Source: Crassaminicella indica (GTDB lineage: Bacteria; Bacillota; Clostridia; Peptostreptococcales; Thermotaleaceae). Taken from it: a stretch of 64,000 nt of DNA. This document shows positions 26,209-35,031 of this stretch, in pieces (positions within the stretch are counted from its first letter, which is position 1; each line of letters opens with the position of its first letter). The DNA lies in assembly GCF_019203185.1 (NCBI RefSeq), contig NZ_CP078093.1, positions 1,833,058-1,897,057 on the forward strand, written 5' to 3'. The notes beneath the pieces are model-generated. The model was not told the origin of the DNA. It ran no database searches and was given only the letters and a program-made list of their open reading frames with translations. Made by a program: the position numbers and the translations under genes.

Positions 26209-26423
26209 ATATAAAATTCCTTTCCTATGTTTATTTTAGAATAAAAAATCAATATAGCTCTCTTCTTTTAGAATACCATAATATAATTAGTATAGAAATA
26301 ATAATATACATATAATTTATAAAAATTCCTTTGATAACAGTGCTATAATCATTAAATTGATGTAATATTTTAAATAAAGATAGGTATTGAGTTATTGATA
26401 TTTCTTTATAATTAACACTAAAA

Positions 26424-26612
26424 TTGTCTACTGTTACTTATTATAGTAAATTGTCATATGATGAATTCTTAGACTATTATGAAAGCAATAAATATAGTAT
26501 CAACAGAAATATAGTGACTTATAACGGCGCGGATTTCATAATTTCAGAAGAGGAGTATGATGAAGATTATAAGTATTATTTTATAGATATTGATTTGTAT
26601 ATGAATGAATAA
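26424..26612 (+). CDS. Possible 62-aa acidic protein or fragment
   Basis: A frame from TTG 26424 with no good ribosome site gives a Tyr/Asp/Glu-rich peptide ending ..YYFIDIDLYMNE. A good terminator follows, so it may be the tail of a real gene whose 5' part was lost. Function unknown. Confidence 0.35.
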   Translation: MSTVTYYSKLSYDEFLDYYESNKYSINRNIVTYNGADFIISEEEYDEDYKYYFIDIDLYMNE

Positions 26613-26621
26613 TGTATTAAA

Positions 26622-26653
26622 GACCAAGTTTGAAATTTTAACTTGGTTTTTTA
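26622..26653 (+). terminator. Terminator
   Basis: ACCAAGTT / AACTTGGT stem with a 9-base loop, followed by T6. Confidence 0.75.
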
Positions 26654-26851
26654 TGTTGTACGAGGCATGTTACCGAGTCGATGGTTTGAAAGAATAGTTC
26701 AGTTGAGAATGAGAGTAGAATTTTATTCTTTTTATGTAGCTAAAAATATATGGTACTTTGAGTAAAATAATACCAAATTATGATATAATATTGGTGTACA
26801 TGTTAAATAAAGGTAAACTTGATTTTGTTTTCAGGTGGGATTGAAGCAGCA

Positions 26852-27185
26852 ATGTACCTTATTGATAAGAAGAACAACCGAATTTCAAAGATAAAAGAGA
26901 AAACCTTTTCAGAACTCTGGTTTAAGGAAAGGGAACATCTATAGGAATGGCTGGCAAATGAACCCTCAGCTTTTGGTGAAGATTTACTTATCATTTAGAA
27001 AGAATTTGATGGTTTTGTAGATACAAAGGAACGGTTTGATTTCCTTACTTTGGATAAGGACGGCAACTTGGTAATAGTTGTTCCTTGACATTGAACAGAT
27101 TATATCTATGAAGGATGCTCAGGACTATGTAATTAAAATGGTTGAAAAAGTTCTAAAAGATTATTTGAAGAAATATAAGAAGTAA
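26852..27185 (+). pseudogene. Decayed PDDEXK-type (DUF91/DUF4268-like) nuclease gene
   Basis: From ATG 26852 the frame reads MYLIDKKNNRISKIKEKTFS..LWFKEREHL, then a stop, EWLANEPSAFGEDLLII, a stop, KEFDGFVDTKERFDFLTLDKDGN and two more stops. This order matches the N-terminal nuclease-like region of proteins annotated as DUF91 or DUF4268. Another frame (about 27092-27185) encodes an intact-looking C-terminus ..SMKDAQDYVIKMVEKVLK.., so the middle has been deleted. The gene is clearly dead. It ends 54 bases before the GIY-YIG fusion gene. Confidence 0.6.
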
Positions 27186-27238
27186 GTGGATTTGGTGATG
27201 TCAGAAGAAAGAAGGAGATATCAAAGGAGGTAGAGAAG

Positions 27239-28630
27239 TTGAGGATTGCTTTAATTTCATGTACAAGCAGTAAAAAAACATATAAATGTCCAGCAAGAGA
27301 ATTGTATTCAGAAAGCCCAAGATTCCGGCTGGCATATGATTTTGCAAAGCTAGTTTCAGATAAAATATTTATTCTTTCGGCAAAGTATGGTTTGGTGCCA
27401 GAGGATAGGGTCATTGAGCCTTATAACGAAACATTGAAAGAGAAGAGTGCTCAGGAACGTCGAAATTGGGGAGATACAGTGTTAAACGAATTACGTAAAG
27501 TTTCTGATATAGAACACGATGAGTTTATTGTTTTAGCGGGTAAAGTTTATAATGAAAAATTGCTGCCCCATCTAAGTAAATTTTGGATACCTCTTAAAGG
27601 TAAGGCATTGGGTAAGTGGATTCCTGAGTTAGAAAGACTGATTCACCTTGAAAAAGAAACAGATAAAGTAGATGTCCTTCATATGCTTTTTAATGGCTTG
27701 CCACGACTTGATTGGATGATGATAGATGAGATTCCATATCAAAACGGCATTTATATCATGTTTGAAAAGGGCGAAAGCTATCGAGGTATGGATAGGATAG
27801 TTCATATAGGTACTCACCGAAGTCAAGGCCGGTTAAGGAAAAGGTTAAAAGACCATTTTGAGAAAGAAGATGCTGATGGTAGCATCTTCCGAAAAAATAT
27901 CGGACGTGCTTTTTTGAATATGAATTCTGATCCGTATTTACGAGTATGGGAAATTGATATGCACCATTCTAAGAATGTAAGAAATTACGGGCATTTAGTC
28001 AATGCACGGTTGGAAACTGAACTTGAGGCAAAAATTAGCCAGTATTTAAGAAATAATATCACTTTTGTTTGTTTTCCAGTTGATGAAGAAGCAGAACGGT
28101 TGAGATTGAAAAAAGGTATTATTGCAACACTTAACAAACATCAAATGTTTGGTCCGAGTAATAATTGGTTGGGCCTGAATAGCCCTGTGCTGGATATTGC
28201 GAACAGTGGTCTTTGGAATAGACAGGGGTTGAAAGGGCAACTATTATCAGATGAGGAATTAGAGCGAGTTAAGTGGCTTGCCAGATTTGGAAACGATGGT
28301 TATAGAAATAATAAGGGTCATAGGACACAAGTAAAAAGAGCCGTAAAGCATATCAGAACGGTTGGAGAAATTCCTGATTCAGGTCGGAAAACGGCTGATG
28401 ATGTAAGACAGTATATAGAAAAATTGTTGCAGGAAGCAAAGATGAGAGGCGAAGATTATATTGATTTGGTTTCAGGAAATATTCATAAGCAGTTGGGGAT
28501 GAAAAACAGGATGCCGCAGGTGTGCATAATTATGTATGAGAAAATGATGCCTGGTGATGAAGTTTTGCATACAATCCCGAGTGGTAAGAGTTCAACTATA
28601 AAAATCAGGTATGATCTAAAAAATAGATAA
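27239..28630 (+). CDS. DUF6884/YaaA-like domain fused to a GIY-YIG nuclease-like domain
   Basis: A 463-aa three-part protein. Residues 1-145 (starting MRIALISCTSSKKTYKCPA, with LSAKYGLVPEDRVIEPYNETL) look like the DUF6884 or YaaA-like domain found near nucleic-acid modification and phage-defence genes. Residues about 165-300 look like a GIY-YIG nuclease fold: NGIYIMFEKGE, RIVHIGTHRSQGRLRKRL, and the later NARLETELE. The last 90 residues resemble a small domain seen at the C-terminus of accessory proteins. Start TTG 27239 follows AAGGAGG. Its GC content and codon use (CGG, GGC, GCC) exceed those of its neighbours, so it was probably acquired. A role in defence or in processing modified DNA is inference. 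Confidence 0.6.
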   Translation: MRIALISCTSSKKTYKCPARELYSESPRFRLAYDFAKLVSDKIFILSAKYGLVPEDRVIEPYNETLKEKSAQERRNWGDTVLNELRKVSDIEHDEFIVLAGKVYNEKLLPHLSKFWIPLKGKALGKWIPELERLIHLEKETDKVDVLHMLFNGLPRLDWMMIDEIPYQNGIYIMFEKGESYRGMDRIVHIGTHRSQGRLRKRLKDHFEKEDADGSIFRKNIGRAFLNMNSDPYLRVWEIDMHHSKNVRNYGHLVNARLETELEAKISQYLRNNITFVCFPVDEEAERLRLKKGIIATLNKHQMFGPSNNWLGLNSPVLDIANSGLWNRQGLKGQLLSDEELERVKWLARFGNDGYRNNKGHRTQVKRAVKHIRTVGEIPDSGRKTADDVRQYIEKLLQEAKMRGEDYIDLVSGNIHKQLGMKNRMPQVCIIMYEKMMPGDEVLHTIPSGKSSTIKIRYDLKNR

Positions 28631-28737
28631 ATATATGGATTAATTTGGGTTGGGAGTTTGATATAGGGTGAATGATATAAATATAAATGTCTGTTAATGT
28701 CAAGATAAGACTGGTGTTAGTATAATATTGTAGACAC

Positions 28738-28970
28738 GAAAAGCCGAACACTTTAAAATAGAGATAAGAAAAGGAAGTGTTAATAATGGCTAGAGGTCAA
28801 AAGAGATATATAGATGAATTCAAGTATTTAAAGAAAAAACCAAGTAATAGAGAGCTAGAGAATAAAAGATAGAGAAAGAAATACTAAATATTTATAAAAA
28901 AAGTAGAAACCGCTATGGAGCACCTAAAATAAATGATGGAACTCCACAAGAACTTATAAAAATAAAGTGA
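28738..28970 (+). mobile_element. IS3-family relic
   Basis: It begins with TGGTGTTAGTATA.., similar to the outer end of the intact IS3 at 32703-32715. The start of an orfA (MARGQKRYIDEFK at about 28786) is fused to an internal piece of orfB in shifted frames (..NIYKKSRNRYGAPKI..). Stops and deletions leave no product. Confidence 0.6.
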
Positions 28971-29001
28971 ATGGCACTATACTGGATACATCGGCAAAAG
29001 G

Positions 29002-29117
29002 AAACTGTTTCCATATAAAGAAAAACGAATTACTGATACTCAATTGTGATGGTTGATAACAAGTTGTAAAATAGCAAACCGGTTAATGTAGAATTTTACT
29101 TTAACCGGTTTTTTGTT
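29002..29117 (+). repeat. Duplicate of the acetyltransferase 3' end and its terminator
   Basis: 116 bases nearly identical to 36595-36710. They encode the last residues of the GNAT gene (KLFPYKEKRITDTQL) and the AAACCGG hairpin terminator (29076-29114). This copy has no gene body, so it marks an old recombination between the two IS-rich segments. Confidence 0.85.
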
Positions 29118-29179
29118 CTTTTTTGAATGGTTATTCTCATAAAATATTAAGCTACGCTTATTTTATATTTAAAAAAGAC

Positions 29180-29436
29180 AAACCACTGAAAAAATTCACT
29201 AGTTTGTCAGCAACCTGAATCCTTAAACTTAAGGACTGCGATATCTTCGCCTTATTAGGTGATGCTGCTTATGACAGCGTGAAACTGTTTAAATTATGCG
29301 AAGAGCTATCATTTCACCTAGTTACTGATATAAATCTCAGAAAATCTAAGTCAGTTGATAATATTAAGAATGAGTATAGAAAAAGAAACTTCTATTTTAT
29401 CGATTCTCCTATAGGAGAAAAGATATATAAACAAAG
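29180..29436 (+). mobile_element. DDE transposase fragment (IS4-like) truncated by an IS66 end
   Basis: The frame reads LKDCDIFALLGDAAYDS.. and then HLVTDINLRKSKSV and IKNEYRKRNFYF. The GDAAYDS motif is the second catalytic Asp region of IS4/IS1182-type transposases. The reading frame stops exactly where the IS66 left end begins at 29437. Confidence 0.6.
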
Positions 29437-29501
29437 GTAACCGTCAAAGATTTTCTACCTAGTAGTTTGTATCTTACTTTGCTAGAATAACAGATAACAA
29501 A
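29437..29501 (+). mobile_element. IS66 left-end stub (copy C)
   Basis: It starts GTAACCGTCAAAG and matches the left 65 bases of the IS66 at 35154. Nothing else of the element remains. Confidence 0.75.
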
Positions 29502-29624
29502 AAAATTGTTAGAATGTAGAGGAAATTTATAAATTGGATTATAATGGATACATAAGCAGAAATATTATACAGTTATAAAGATTTAAGAGTCTAAACAATT
29601 TACTTAAAATAGTTGCAGGTGATT

Positions 29625-30470
29625 ATGATGAATTACATTGTTTTTGATTTAGAATGGAATAGTTTTAAAAATATAAAGGGACAGGTTTACTATTATAAGA
29701 AATTTAACGAGAAAACAAAATTTTTTGATGAAATAATAGAAATTGGTGCAATAAAATTAAATGATAGATTAGAATATATTGATAGTTTTAGAGTATATAT
29801 AAAACCAACCATTTATAAAAAAATAAATCCAAGAATTATAGAACTTACAGGAATTGCTGATGAGGATTTAAAATATGGATTTGATTTTAAGAAATGGTTA
29901 GGGAAAGATTATATATTATGTTCTTGGTGTGATACTGATATCAAAGTACTAAAAAGAAATATAAAATATTATAATCCAAAATATAAAATAGAATCGCTGT
30001 TACTTCCATATATAGATATTCAAAAATATTGTTGTGAAGTCTTAGGATATGATAGACGGGTAAGTTTGCATGAAGTAATAAATGCAGAAAACATAGTTGC
30101 ATCAACAGATAAACTTCATCAAGCATTAGATGATACTAAATTAACAGTGGATATTTTTAGAAAAATATTTGATAAAGAAAAAATAAGAAATTACATAATT
30201 AATGATGTAGATTGTATTTATGATTCAATGAATTTAAATATTACAGTCGACATGTTAGATAGAACTAGATTAAGAGCTAGATGTGCAAGTTGTGGTAAAT
30301 ATAGTAAAAGATTAAAATTGAGTTTTGATAATAAAAAAAGAAGAGTAAGTATTTTAAGCTATTGCAGTAGTTGTGGAATATATACGAAGCAAAGAATAAA
30401 GATAAAGAAAAATTTATTAGGGGATTTAGTATATGTTTCGAGGAAGAAAATAGTTGAATTATCAAGATAG
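29625..30470 (+). CDS. DEDD-family 3'-5' exonuclease with C-terminal zinc ribbon
   Basis: A 281-aa cytoplasmic exonuclease-like protein of the ERI1/KapD type. The DEDD motifs are visible: Exo I FDLEWN, DEIIEIGAIKL with a downstream ELTGI motif, Exo II CSWCDTDIKVLK and Exo III HQALDDTKLT. A Cys-x2-Cys...Cys-x2-Cys pair (CASCGKY and YCSSCGIY) forms a likely zinc ribbon at about 235-262, which may bind RNA or DNA. The first ATG after the AGGTGAT site is at 29625, with another at 29628. It sits among mobile remnants without partners. Confidence 0.7.
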   Translation: MMNYIVFDLEWNSFKNIKGQVYYYKKFNEKTKFFDEIIEIGAIKLNDRLEYIDSFRVYIKPTIYKKINPRIIELTGIADEDLKYGFDFKKWLGKDYILCSWCDTDIKVLKRNIKYYNPKYKIESLLLPYIDIQKYCCEVLGYDRRVSLHEVINAENIVASTDKLHQALDDTKLTVDIFRKIFDKEKIRNYIINDVDCIYDSMNLNITVDMLDRTRLRARCASCGKYSKRLKLSFDNKKRRVSILSYCSSCGIYTKQRIKIKKNLLGDLVYVSRKKIVELSR

Positions 30471-30633
30471 TAAATAAGGAGGAATGTAAGGGTATTACAA
30501 GAATAATCAATACTTAAAAAATTAGAAGGATTTAATCAGTTAATAGAGGATTTATTGAAAAAGAAGAACGAAGTAAGTAGGGTGTAATTTACGACAGGAG
30601 CCTATTGTTATTTAATAAGGAGATAAAAACTAA
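30471..30633 (+). other. Gap with a small gene remnant
   Basis: An AGGAGG site stands before an ATG that hits a stop at once. A frame downstream reads ..LKKLEGFNQLIEDLLKKK.. to a stop near 30585 with no start. It is probably the tail of a lost gene. Confidence 0.35.
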
Positions 30634-31356
30634 ATGGAAGAATTGATTAGATTATATAAAGAGATGATAGAGTTTGTAAATAAAAAGAATATTAGAACTA
30701 AAGATAAAAAATTGACATCTTTATTTCATGTGAAAGGAAATTTATATAAAGGAGATTTGATGATAATTGGTAGAGCTGTGAATGGTTGGGATGAAGGTGA
30801 ATGGGTGCATGGTGAATTAAATAGTATAGATGAAATTGAAAGATATGTTGAAAAAATAATGAATATAAGTATTACAACAGAGAGGTGTCCACTTAAGTGG
30901 GTAAAGGAATGTTGGGGTAATACAACAGGATATAATACTAAAAAATCAGCTTTTTGGAGAACTGTACAGAAGCTTTTAATAGAAAAAGAATTAAAGGACT
31001 ATTGGTGGAGTAGAATAATTTGGACAAATCTTTATAAAATAGCACCTTATGAAGGCAATAATCCAAAACTAACTTTAATGAAACTTCAATTAGACAAATG
31101 TTGTGAAATATTGAAAAAAGAAATAGAAATATATAGACCTCAAAACATTGTTTGCTTTACTGGGGTAGATTGGTTCGAAGTATTTAGTAATCGAATTGAC
31201 AATATAAATCTTTTAGAGGTAGATGATAAAACAGTTGATGCAGTAGGCAAGTATATGTTTAATGATAATACCTTTTCAAATATTATTATTGCAAAACATC
31301 CACAAGGGAAAGATGAAAATATGATGGTACACGAAATACAAAAATATTGTATATAG
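30634..31356 (+). CDS. Unknown protein, faintly uracil-DNA-glycosylase-like
   Basis: A 240-aa soluble protein with ATG 30634 behind AAGGAG. The blocks DLMIIGRAVNGWDEGEWVHG near residues 41-60, IVCFTGVDWF and a late AKHPQGK are arranged like the fold of the uracil-DNA glycosylase superfamily: an N-terminal motif, a middle strand and a C-terminal His loop. The match is weak. It is rich in Trp. No partner gene is near; an IS3 follows 105 bases downstream. Function unknown. Confidence 0.55.
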   Translation: MEELIRLYKEMIEFVNKKNIRTKDKKLTSLFHVKGNLYKGDLMIIGRAVNGWDEGEWVHGELNSIDEIERYVEKIMNISITTERCPLKWVKECWGNTTGYNTKKSAFWRTVQKLLIEKELKDYWWSRIIWTNLYKIAPYEGNNPKLTLMKLQLDKCCEILKKEIEIYRPQNIVCFTGVDWFEVFSNRIDNINLLEVDDKTVDAVGKYMFNDNTFSNIIIAKHPQGKDENMMVHEIQKYCI

Positions 31357-31501
31357 CTAAGATAAAGTTCTGTGTTAATGACATAGAAATTTATTATATT
31401 GGGAAAAATGAGCTGATAATTTGCAAATAACAAAAATTTGATATTAGAATGTTCAAAGGAATGGATCTATGTCAATATTTTGGACAACAAAAAGTTAGTT
31501 T

Positions 31502-32317
31502 TTAACATACAATTTTAGCCTCATCTTCTACTTGTTGAGGGGTTTTATATTTTAATGATCCATGAATACGACTTCTATTGTACCAACTTTCAATGTATTC
31601 AAATATAGCTAATTTAGCGGTATAAAAATCTATATATTTTACATGATGAATTTCTTCTTTTTTTAATACAGAATGGAATGATTCAATAGGAGCATTGTCA
31701 TAAGGACACCCTTTACGACTAAAGGAATGCTGTATCCCCTTAGATTTAAGGTACCTCCCAAATTCCATGCTTGTATATTGCGAGCCTAAATCGGAATGCA
31801 ATACAAGTGTATCTGTAGGGTTTTGTGAAATATAAGCATTCTTTACAGCCTGTAAGGCTACATTTACAGTCATAGCAGTATCAAATGAATACCCTATTAT
31901 TTTACGAGAATGAAGATCCATAACAGATGCAAGATAGCACCATCCATCTTTTATCGTATGTATATAAGTGATATCCGTTACCCATTTTTGATTAAGTGCA
32001 TTGGTTTGAAAGTCACGATTAAGTAGATTAGGATATTCTATGACTTTCTGTTTTGTTGAATAAGGTCTATACTTTTTGACTGTAATAGCATAAATACCAA
32101 GCTTTCGCATTATTCTCTGTACTCTTTTTATGCTAACTGTGGATCCTTTTTTTAAAAGCATATGATATATTTTAGGAGCACCATATCTTCTTTTAGATTG
32201 AGTATAGATGTTATAAATTGTTTCTTTTAGTTCTTTATTTTCAAATTCTCGATTAGAAGGTGTATGACAAAGTGCATTATAATAAGAGCTACGAGAAACT
32301 TCTAGTATTTTGCACAT
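31502..32317 (-). CDS. IS3 transposase OrfB (DDE domain)
   Basis: 271 aa from its first ATG; in the element it should be made as an OrfAB fusion by a -1 frameshift. The integrase core has the DDE triad in WVTDITYI, VLHSDLGSQYTS and PIESFHSVLK. An HTH_21 region (..KRRYGAPKIYHML..) lies at the N-terminus. It moves the element. Confidence 0.9.
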   Translation of the reverse strand: MCKILEVSRSSYYNALCHTPSNREFENKELKETIYNIYTQSKRRYGAPKIYHMLLKKGSTVSIKRVQRIMRKLGIYAITVKKYRPYSTKQKVIEYPNLLNRDFQTNALNQKWVTDITYIHTIKDGWCYLASVMDLHSRKIIGYSFDTAMTVNVALQAVKNAYISQNPTDTLVLHSDLGSQYTSMEFGRYLKSKGIQHSFSRKGCPYDNAPIESFHSVLKKEEIHHVKYIDFYTAKLAIFEYIESWYNRSRIHGSLKYKTPQQVEDEAKIVC

Positions 32318-32376
32318 AGCTTGTATAGAATGTTTATCAGACTGCTCTGTAATAACTTTAAATAATTGATCGTCAT

Positions 32377-32652
32377 TTATGCTTTGACGAATATGGTGAT
32401 AGCCTTTTTTAAGATAGTATTCTCCTCCTGAAGGCGTGCAATTTGTTTTTTTAATTCTGCTACATCATTTAATGTAGTAGTTTTTCCATCTGATATAGAT
32501 ATAGGAGAAAATCTTTTAATCCATTTATATATAGTGACATCTGAAACACCATATTCGCTGCTTAATTCTTTTACAGAACGACCAGAATAATAAAGATCTA
32601 CAATTGTCTTTTTAAAATCTTGATTGAATTTTTTATTGTTCATTATGGACAC
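32377..32652 (-). CDS. IS3 OrfA (helix-turn-helix)
   Basis: A 91-aa DNA-binding protein with a helix-turn-helix (VKELSSEYGVSDVTIYKWIKRF) and a C-terminal leucine-zipper region. Near its end is the slippery A6G heptamer (minus strand, at 32404-32410). A -1 shift there enters orfB without a stop, giving the OrfAB transposase. Confidence 0.88.
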   Translation of the reverse strand: MSIMNNKKFNQDFKKTIVDLYYSGRSVKELSSEYGVSDVTIYKWIKRFSPISISDGKTTTLNDVAELKKQIARLQEENTILKKAITIFVKA

Positions 32653-32715
32653 ATTCTCTCAGTTATTATTTTATATATTTAACCAATTTGTGTCCATAAA
32701 ACTATACTAACACCA

Positions 32716-32811
32716 TTTGTTGATAAAATAGTTGTAGCTGATAGTGGGAAAATAAAGATATACTATAAATTTAATGGGTCAGAGAAAGTAATGAAAGAGT
32801 TAATAGGTTAA
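32716..32811 (+). pseudogene. C-terminal remnant of a site-specific recombinase
   Basis: The frame reads FVDKIVVADSGKIKIYYKF.. to ..MKELIG and a stop. The pattern VDKI-x-V..KIKIYYKF resembles the last strands of large serine recombinases. The 5' part is missing beyond the IS3. The identification rests on 30 residues and is tentative. Confidence 0.4.
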
Positions 32812-32816
32812 TATAG

Positions 32817-32843
32817 GGGTCTTGCAAATGCAAGGCTCTTTTA
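32817..32843 (+). terminator. Terminator after the recombinase remnant
   Basis: GTCTTGCA / TGCAAGGC hairpin followed by a T-rich tract. Confidence 0.7.
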
Positions 32844-32922
32844 TTATAATTTAGACAAGATGATGGAAGAAGATAAAGATACACTTGTAGAATGATATGA
32901 AGTAAAACAGAAGAGGTGTAGA

Positions 32923-33309
32923 ATGAAAAAAAATAAAGTATTAATTTTTACAAAAATGCTTTGTACACTATTTGCAATTGGAACTATAATTTTATTGTAT
33001 ATAATGTATAAAGATATTGATATTGATTTCAAATTCATAATAGGATATGTATTTTTAACTTTTTTCTTACTTTTATACATTCCTATTATTACCATTTTAA
33101 ATGCAAGAAAATTAAAATGGGCTGAGATGAGGAAAAGATTTTTTAAGTTTATTGCTTTATTTATTTTAGTTGGTACTTTGCATTATATTATTGATTACAT
33201 TTTTAGACCATCAAAGATAGGTTTTTTTAGAGCGTTTTCTAGTGCTGTAGGTTCAGCCTTTGGCTTATCATTTATAGATGTTACACTTTTAAAAAAGAAA
33301 GAGGATTAA
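32923..33309 (+). CDS. Small membrane protein of unknown function
   Basis: A 128-aa protein with three or four hydrophobic helices (about 8-28, 37-60, 74-96 and a weak one near 105-120) and a charged tail LLKKKED. ATG 32923 follows AGAGGTG. I do not recognise a family. It lies between the recombinase remnant and the rlmD-like tail. Confidence 0.6.
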   Translation: MKKNKVLIFTKMLCTLFAIGTIILLYIMYKDIDIDFKFIIGYVFLTFFLLLYIPIITILNARKLKWAEMRKRFFKFIALFILVGTLHYIIDYIFRPSKIGFFRAFSSAVGSAFGLSFIDVTLLKKKED

Positions 33310-33666
33310 GAAATTTTATGACACTTTATTCTTAAAATATGACATAATAGAATCTTGGTATTAACATTATTTTTTACAGAGCCTTGATTTATATTATGGC
33401 GAATTAATATATAAGCTATTACATAAATCATCTACACCTAGCACACACTACATGTGGAGATGGTGGTACGATTACAACGTCAGAACCCTTGATTTTACTG
33501 GAGTTTAAGCAGTTTTATGACTTCTACAGTTTTAGCAAAAATAGCGAGAATTACCCCCAAAAAGACCTAAAAAGGGGTGTCAAAATCAAAATCGTAATAT
33601 GACCTGGTATGCGGGAACACGTCAACCAGCAGTAGTTTTTTTACTGTCTATTATTTTCAAATATTA
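33310..33666. other. Gene-free stretch with an rlmD-like tail
   Basis: Apart from the 51-base rlmD-like segment (33442-33492) I see only AT-rich sequence and an ACCCCCAAAAAG..AAGGGGTGT motif near 33550-33580. No gene can be supported. Confidence 0.4.
33442..33492 (+). repeat. rlmD-like C-terminal segment, possible attachment-site remnant
   Basis: The frame HTLHVEMVVRLQRQNP-stop matches the C-terminus typical of RlmD/RumA (HTxHVExVV..). At DNA level CATGTGGAGA-x-GGT at 33451-33463 is shared with rlmD at 24956-24968. The stop codon just upstream shows that no gene body is present. This is what an integrated element leaves when it enters the 3' end of rlmD, although a fragment of another rlmD homologue is possible. 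Confidence 0.5.
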
Positions 33667-34527
33667 TCAATTTTCACTGTCAAGTGAATCAAAAAAAATA
33701 AACTCTCTTAATATTTTTTGAGACGGTTTATAGTTTTTAATTAAATCAGTATATTCTTCAACATACCATTTGTTTAGATATTTTATATATTTACAAGTAT
33801 TATTAATATCATCTTCCAAGTTATCTGCAGCAATTATATTTTGTAAATTTGAATTAATCCCATATATATGGATGCCTGGATTAATTAAAAGTGGCAATTG
33901 GCCAACAATAAAACTTGTATTGCATAAATAAAATAATCCAAAATATATTTCTGATGGCTCCATATCTTTGTATCTTGTTAAATAAACATTTGCATCTTCT
34001 TTAAAACGTTCAATGCTAAGCAGAATTTTTTCAATCCATTTAACTTCCCGGTTAAACCTTTCATACACAATTGCGTTTTCATTGAGCTTAATATGTGGAA
34101 GTGTTCTCTTTATCATTTCAAAATTTAAATGCTGATCAATATCCAAGTCACCGATAATATCAATTAAACCGTTATTTACACAGGTATAAATTATATCACC
34201 CCAAATGCTTGATAGATCTTGAAGTAATAATTCAATTTCTCTATGTCTAGCACATCTTAAAGGAAATGACTCGATATCTTTCTCTTTAGCCCGATGGTAA
34301 TCTGGAAAGAAATTTACTAATAAATAGAATACATAACTTACAACATACCCCAGACTTAAACTTAACCATATTGTAGAATTGGATGATTTAAGAAATAAAG
34401 GTTCTGCAAAAGTAGGAATGCATTCCCAGAGTAAATAATCACTTTCTTTTATTATTACTACAAGTACAGGAAAAAGTAAAATTGTGAGTAATTGAAAGTA
34501 CTTGTGCCTAATGATGAATTCTTTCAT
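33667..34527 (-). CDS. Two-helix membrane-anchored protein of unknown function
   Basis: A 286-aa protein with two N-terminal transmembrane helices (about 12-30 and 50-72) and a large cytoplasmic domain with conserved-looking Trp and Asp residues. I do not recognise it. Its ATG overlaps the stop of the upstream XRE regulator gene (34524-34527, ATGA), so the two form an operon. The pairing of a repressor with a membrane protein would fit a small stress or phage-response unit, but that is a guess. Confidence 0.55.
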   Translation of the reverse strand: MKEFIIRHKYFQLLTILLFPVLVVIIKESDYLLWECIPTFAEPLFLKSSNSTIWLSLSLGYVVSYVFYLLVNFFPDYHRAKEKDIESFPLRCARHREIELLLQDLSSIWGDIIYTCVNNGLIDIIGDLDIDQHLNFEMIKRTLPHIKLNENAIVYERFNREVKWIEKILLSIERFKEDANVYLTRYKDMEPSEIYFGLFYLCNTSFIVGQLPLLINPGIHIYGINSNLQNIIAADNLEDDINNTCKYIKYLNKWYVEEYTDLIKNYKPSQKILREFIFFDSLDSEN

Positions 34528-34738
34528 ATCCTTTCCCCATTCTTATCAACGAAATACCCTTCAAATTCGCAATCCAAAGCTTTTGCAATCGCTTCTAATT
34601 CCTTCATTGAAAAGTTATCCCGCTTTATTTATTAGCCATATTCTGATTTGTAGTGCCAAGCCTTTTGCTGAGCTCTACAATCGTCACATTTTTTCTCTTA
34701 AGTAAGATTCGGAGCTTTTCTCCCATTGTCAGTTTCAT
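34524..34738 (-). pseudogene. XRE-family repressor gene with a frameshift
   Basis: From ATG 34738 the frame reads MKLTMGEKLRILLKRKNVTI and then VELSKRLGTTNQNMANK, a standard Cro/C1 helix-turn-helix, then hits a stop. In another frame the rest follows: NFSMKELEAIAKALDCEFEG and YFVDKNGERI. The full repressor would be about 70 aa. A 1-2 base deletion near 34620-34628 explains the break. Confidence 0.7.
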
Positions 34739-34925
34739 TAAATATCACCTGCCTAAGTTAAATAATACACCATATAGTGAATATCTGCAATAAAATCATA
34801 TCCCTCAATTGTAAAATGAAATTCCATAGCATTTTAATGAATAAAGTCCTCAAATAGTAATGAAATCTGCTTAAAAGATCCTATGGATTTTCATGATACA
34901 AAAATAACTGAATGGTTTATATAAC

Positions 34926-34963
34926 AAACAGGAAAAGTGAGTAAGTTCATGATTCCTGTTTTA
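34926..34963. terminator. Hairpin near the IS30 remnant
   Basis: AACAGGAA / TTCCTGTT stem with an 18-base loop and T4. The rest of 34739-35031 shows no gene. Confidence 0.5.
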
Positions 34964-35031
34964 TTATGTATTTATTTCAATATTCTTGATTGTTACGGTT
35001 AAATAGCTGGCGGCATGAAAGGAGATTTATC

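Larger units (their letters stand above)
31462..32715 (-). mobile_element. Intact IS3-family element
   Basis: About 1.25 kb with orfA and orfB on the minus strand. The ends share a TGG.../...CCA pattern and an inner TGGACA block at 31481 and (inverted) 32691-32696. The exact ends are uncertain by some bases, and I see no clear target duplication. It appears to have inserted into a recombinase gene whose tail remains at 32716-32811. Confidence 0.8.
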
